Shown here piece by piece: positions 61,414 through 64,000 of a stretch of 64,000 nt of DNA. The translations under genes were made by a program, and so were the position numbers. The notes below the pieces were generated by a model that saw nothing but the letters and a program-made list of their open reading frames with translations, searched no databases and was not told the origin of the DNA. The stretch's first letter is position 1, and the number at the start of each line of letters is the position of its first letter. The stretch is from Cyanidiococcus yangmingshanensis (lineage: Eukaryota; Rhodophyta; Bangiophyceae; Cyanidiales; Cyanidiaceae), in assembly GCA_013995675.1 (NCBI GenBank), contig VWRR01000001.1, positions 806,001 to 870,000 on the forward strand, in the 5' to 3' direction.

Positions 61414-63268
61414 TCTTTTCACAGACGGCAATATGACCCCACTGAGCTGAAAAGAGCTCCAAACTTGATTCGTGACCACCGTTCGCTAGGGTGCTCCCCA
61501 AAAGTCCTCGGTCGCCCGCAGCGTCGTGCGACGACGCTTGAGACGACAAAGGACCTTTTCGAACAGGGAGCCGAACCAGCACGAACACAGGACGGCGACC
61601 CGTTTTGGTTCGCTTTGTTCCAACAAACCAGTTGGTGCTCGCCGGTAGAGCGTTTCGAGCACACGTGGATGCACACAACCCCAAGCGCTCGCGTTGTCGG
61701 ACTCGAAGTGCTCCAAGATTCTGACCCGGACCAGCGACACGTTCCTGTCGAGCATTGGTTTCGGCGTGCTCGATACCCCGGTGGGTGGTCGCTGCCCCAT
61801 TGAGGCAGAGATATTGCTCTGTCACAGACTGGGCCGTCATTACGGTCGTTGGACAATGAAAAGAACGAAGTGTCGAGAAATGGACTGTGTTCCAGTTGTT
61901 GCAGCGCAACAAGGTCCACGAGACCGATGACTTTTGTATTCGATGCACGGCCTTAATTGCTGCGTTTGTCTCGTTCGTGCGCTTGTGGGTTTCGTGTTCT
62001 CAGACCGCAGCCTGTGCCTGAATGCGATCGGACCTAGAGACCTTTTAGCGTCCTGGTCATTCGAGGATGCATTGACATCGCCACTTGGGCAGATAAACTG
62101 GATCCTTGGAGGCCTCGAGACCATTTGTTTCGCCCCTGAGCACATGGCTCCGCAAGCGAGTTGAAACATGGGCTGCATGAATCATTCACGCCTCAATATG
62201 GATTCTCTGCGCTGTATCGAGAGAGCGTCTCCAGAGCGATCTTTCCGAAGCGGCAGCTGGTCAGTGACTCCATAGAGTCCATGGTGGATTGCGTCAACAT
62301 CGAGCCAACGGACAACAAGACGAAGAAGCACCCCGCCAGCGGAAATTATCGGCTTGTCCGCCTTCTCCTTTCTAACGAAAACGTCCCTAGCGCTTTCATC
62401 TGCATGCAAACACCTCGAGTCACGAGCTCACTCGCGACGCGATCCCGAGAAAACGTCGTCTCATCGAAAAAACCCGATTCCATCCCAAGTCGCCAATCAG
62501 AGTCTGTCGGGAGGCTCTGGATGGATCGACGATTCCGAGCGGAGTCTCCTCACATCAAGTTTGCTCGATGCATTCCAACAAGTACATACATATACGTATA
62601 TATCTACATGCGACATGCTGGCTTGCATGCATCCATCGTGACTGAATCGGCGCTGCCCCAAAGCATGCACACGCCCAAGCGATAGAGACGATCCCTGTTC
62701 ATCGCCACCTGCATGCATGAGACAGCGCACGCATAAACAACCGCTCATCAATGGAATCACACGCTTCGATCGCGCTCACCCAAGCGTCATCGCATCTGTT
62801 TTCAACAAAAACTTCATCGTGCCTGGAGCTTGCGCTGAACGCCTGATCCGACCGATGAACAGGACACCACCAGGTCCAGGTTGGCCATACGGACCCGACG
62901 CAGCGCCTGACCATGATGTGTGACGACCATTCGCGGCATCTCGTGTCGTGATCGGCGTCTGGGCTCAGCAGGCAGTGCACCCTCGATGCTGCTGAGACTG
63001 CATTTGGCGCGCTTTCTCTTGGCGATCGATGCTGCAAGGCCGATTTCATGCTTGATTTGCGCGGGCGATTTCCGTCAACGGAGCGAGGAACGGCGGGCGT
63101 CGAGATTTTTATTCCGTTTTGGCCTGTACCGGACAAGCGTTTTTCAACGCTCTGCGTGCGCGCTCCATGCAGGAAATAATTCAGTTTAGCGTATCTACGA
63201 CGATCTTTTCGGGGGGTTCCAATCTCTTTCGTTCTGGAAAGAGGGAACGTTGTTGTGTTGGTGCTGGT
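61414..63268. other. Long spacer, TLC gene to right-end gene
   Basis: 1.86 kb with no confident gene. Plus-strand open stretches at about 61500-61803, 61800-61930 and 61934-62164 lie end to end in different frames and could be a fragmented gene like others in this window, but I recognise no family. A ta-rich tract (acatacatatacgtatatat) lies near 62583-62605. The promoters of both flanking divergent genes must be here. Confidence 0.4.
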
Positions 63269-64000
63269 ATGTCAGCGGTTGTGAGTGGCAGGGGCTCTGT
63301 TCCCTTGCGGTCGTTGGGGGCACCAGCGCAAGCGCGTTCCACGCCCCAGGTGCCAAAGCGTTCCGGTGTGCTGCGTTGTCTCATGAGTGACGGAACTAGT
63401 CCTGAAGGGAGTTGGAAGGCAGCAAGTGATCGAGATGAACGCTGCGACGCGAGCAGCGCGACAGAGCAGGAGACCAGGGGTGAGCGCAAGTTCCCCGACG
63501 CCGAGTACGGTGGCACGCATACCTCTGGCCAGCGAGTTCGGTCCATCTGCGCGTCTGCGCCTGTACACGATAGCGACGAGCTATTGATCCGCGACTTTGC
63601 CACGGATCGTTCTGTACGAACCATCCTCTACTACATGGCCGAGTTCCATGACGAACCCGCGCTGCGCTGGATTCTCGACTTTGACCAGTACGGCAGTAGC
63701 TTTCCGAGCACTGCGGACCGCGCATCCCGTTATCAACAGGCGTACCATTTCTTGCGGAATACTGTCGAGTATTTGAGCGGGATGATGGCAGCGCCATCCG
63801 AGACGCACACGATGGTTGTGGGGACTCGAATTAAGCGCGAGTTCACCTTCACGTTGGAGCCGTTCCGCTATGCTCAGCGCATCATGGCGGCGAGAGAGTC
63901 CATTTCTGAGGAGCTTCGTCGAGACCTCGGTCTTGTAATCTCCGAAAACAACGAGATTCTTTCCGAGCTCTACCATGAACAGAGTGGACAAGCCCATCAA
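63269..64000 (+). CDS. Plastid-type conserved hypothetical protein, partial at right edge
   Basis: Open from ATG 63269 to the end of the window (244 codons, no stop), so the gene continues beyond. The first 45 residues (MSAVVSGRGSVPLRSLGAPA...KRSGVLRC) are rich in Ser, Arg and Ala without acids, like a plastid transit peptide. After a polar linker comes a helical, conserved-looking domain: LLIRDFATDRSVRTILYYMAEFHDEPALRWILDF, YQQAYHFLRNTVEYLSGMM, then IKREFTFTLEPFRYAQRIMAARESISEELRRDLGLVISENNEILSELY. I believe plant/algal plastid proteins share this last pattern but cannot name the family. Minus-strand open frames opposite it are shadows. Confidence 0.75.
   Translation, partial: MSAVVSGRGSVPLRSLGAPAQARSTPQVPKRSGVLRCLMSDGTSPEGSWKAASDRDERCDASSATEQETRGERKFPDAEYGGTHTSGQRVRSICASAPVHDSDELLIRDFATDRSVRTILYYMAEFHDEPALRWILDFDQYGSSFPSTADRASRYQQAYHFLRNTVEYLSGMMAAPSETHTMVVGTRIKREFTFTLEPFRYAQRIMAARESISEELRRDLGLVISENNEILSELYHEQSGQAHQ

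Noticed and set aside
62161-62685. 174-codon plus-strand frame in the last spacer
   Set aside because: Part of it crosses a ta-rich simple tract (TYIYVYIYM), its composition is unlike neighbouring genes, and no family is recognisable.
63181-64000. Minus-strand frames opposite the right-end gene
   Set aside because: The plus strand gives a transit-like leader and a coherent helical domain; the minus frames are overlapping shadows.
1-64000. CRISPR array, prophage, transposon or integrated virus
   Set aside because: No regularly spaced short repeats, transposase, integrase, reverse transcriptase or capsid-like frames were seen; the repeats present are two-copy or microsatellite.

Overview
The window looks like nuclear DNA from a compact unicellular red alga of the Cyanidioschyzon type (Cyanidiophyceae). 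The evidence is a plastid phosphoribulokinase with a transit-type leader, a eukaryotic gene set (clathrin heavy chain, TBP, RFC2, SEC22, CDC16, TRM6, CstF-64, complex I NDUFS8), single-exon reading frames with no convincing GT-AG introns, roughly 50-55% GC, and genes every 2-4 kb separated by 0.4-1.9 kb of non-coding DNA. The species is inferred and was not tested by any search.

Layout, left to right. 1-4.6 kb: a PiT-type Na+/phosphate symporter and one unrecognised ORF. 4.6-9.8 kb: a recent 2,529-bp tandem duplication. Each unit carries a mitochondrial 2-enoyl thioester reductase (MECR/ETR1) and complex I NDUFS8 in head-to-head arrangement, and a 118-bp MECR scrap lies at the junction. NDUFS8 is intact in both copies, but the second MECR is broken. 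9.8-18 kb: a Brr6/Brl1 nuclear-envelope protein, a GNAT acetyltransferase, a 57-residue membrane protein, an AGC kinase and phosphoribulokinase. 19-24 kb: a MOSC protein, a CUE protein and a CaMKK/SnAK-like kinase. 25.7-34 kb: a small bacterial-type membrane protein, RFC2, SEC22, CstF-64 and TRM6. 35-46.4 kb: a SWEET transporter, a DnaJ-type zinc-finger protein, the clathrin heavy chain and CDC16/APC6. 46.9-61.4 kb: a lactonase-fold (6-phosphogluconolactonase-like) protein, an MLK-type CK1 kinase, glycine cleavage H protein, an FGGY sugar kinase, a small fragmented gene, TBP and a TLC membrane protein. 63.3-64 kb: the start of a plastid-type protein that runs off the right edge.

Many neighbours are divergent pairs (MECR/NDUFS8, BRR6/GNAT, MOSC/CUE, SEC22/CstF-64, SWEET/DnaJ-ZnF, clathrin/CDC16, lactonase/MLK, TLC/last gene), so shared promoter regions are likely.

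Two points stand out. First, about a dozen conserved, mostly essential genes are each interrupted by one to three tiny frame changes. These are strongly biased to one extra base and often lie in homopolymers, while very long genes such as clathrin heavy chain are clean. Uncorrected insertion errors in the assembly are the simplest explanation, but this needs raw reads. Second, phosphoribulokinase has Ala where the regulatory P-loop Cys of the thioredoxin switch normally sits. No phage, integrated virus, transposon, CRISPR array, rRNA or tRNA was recognised.
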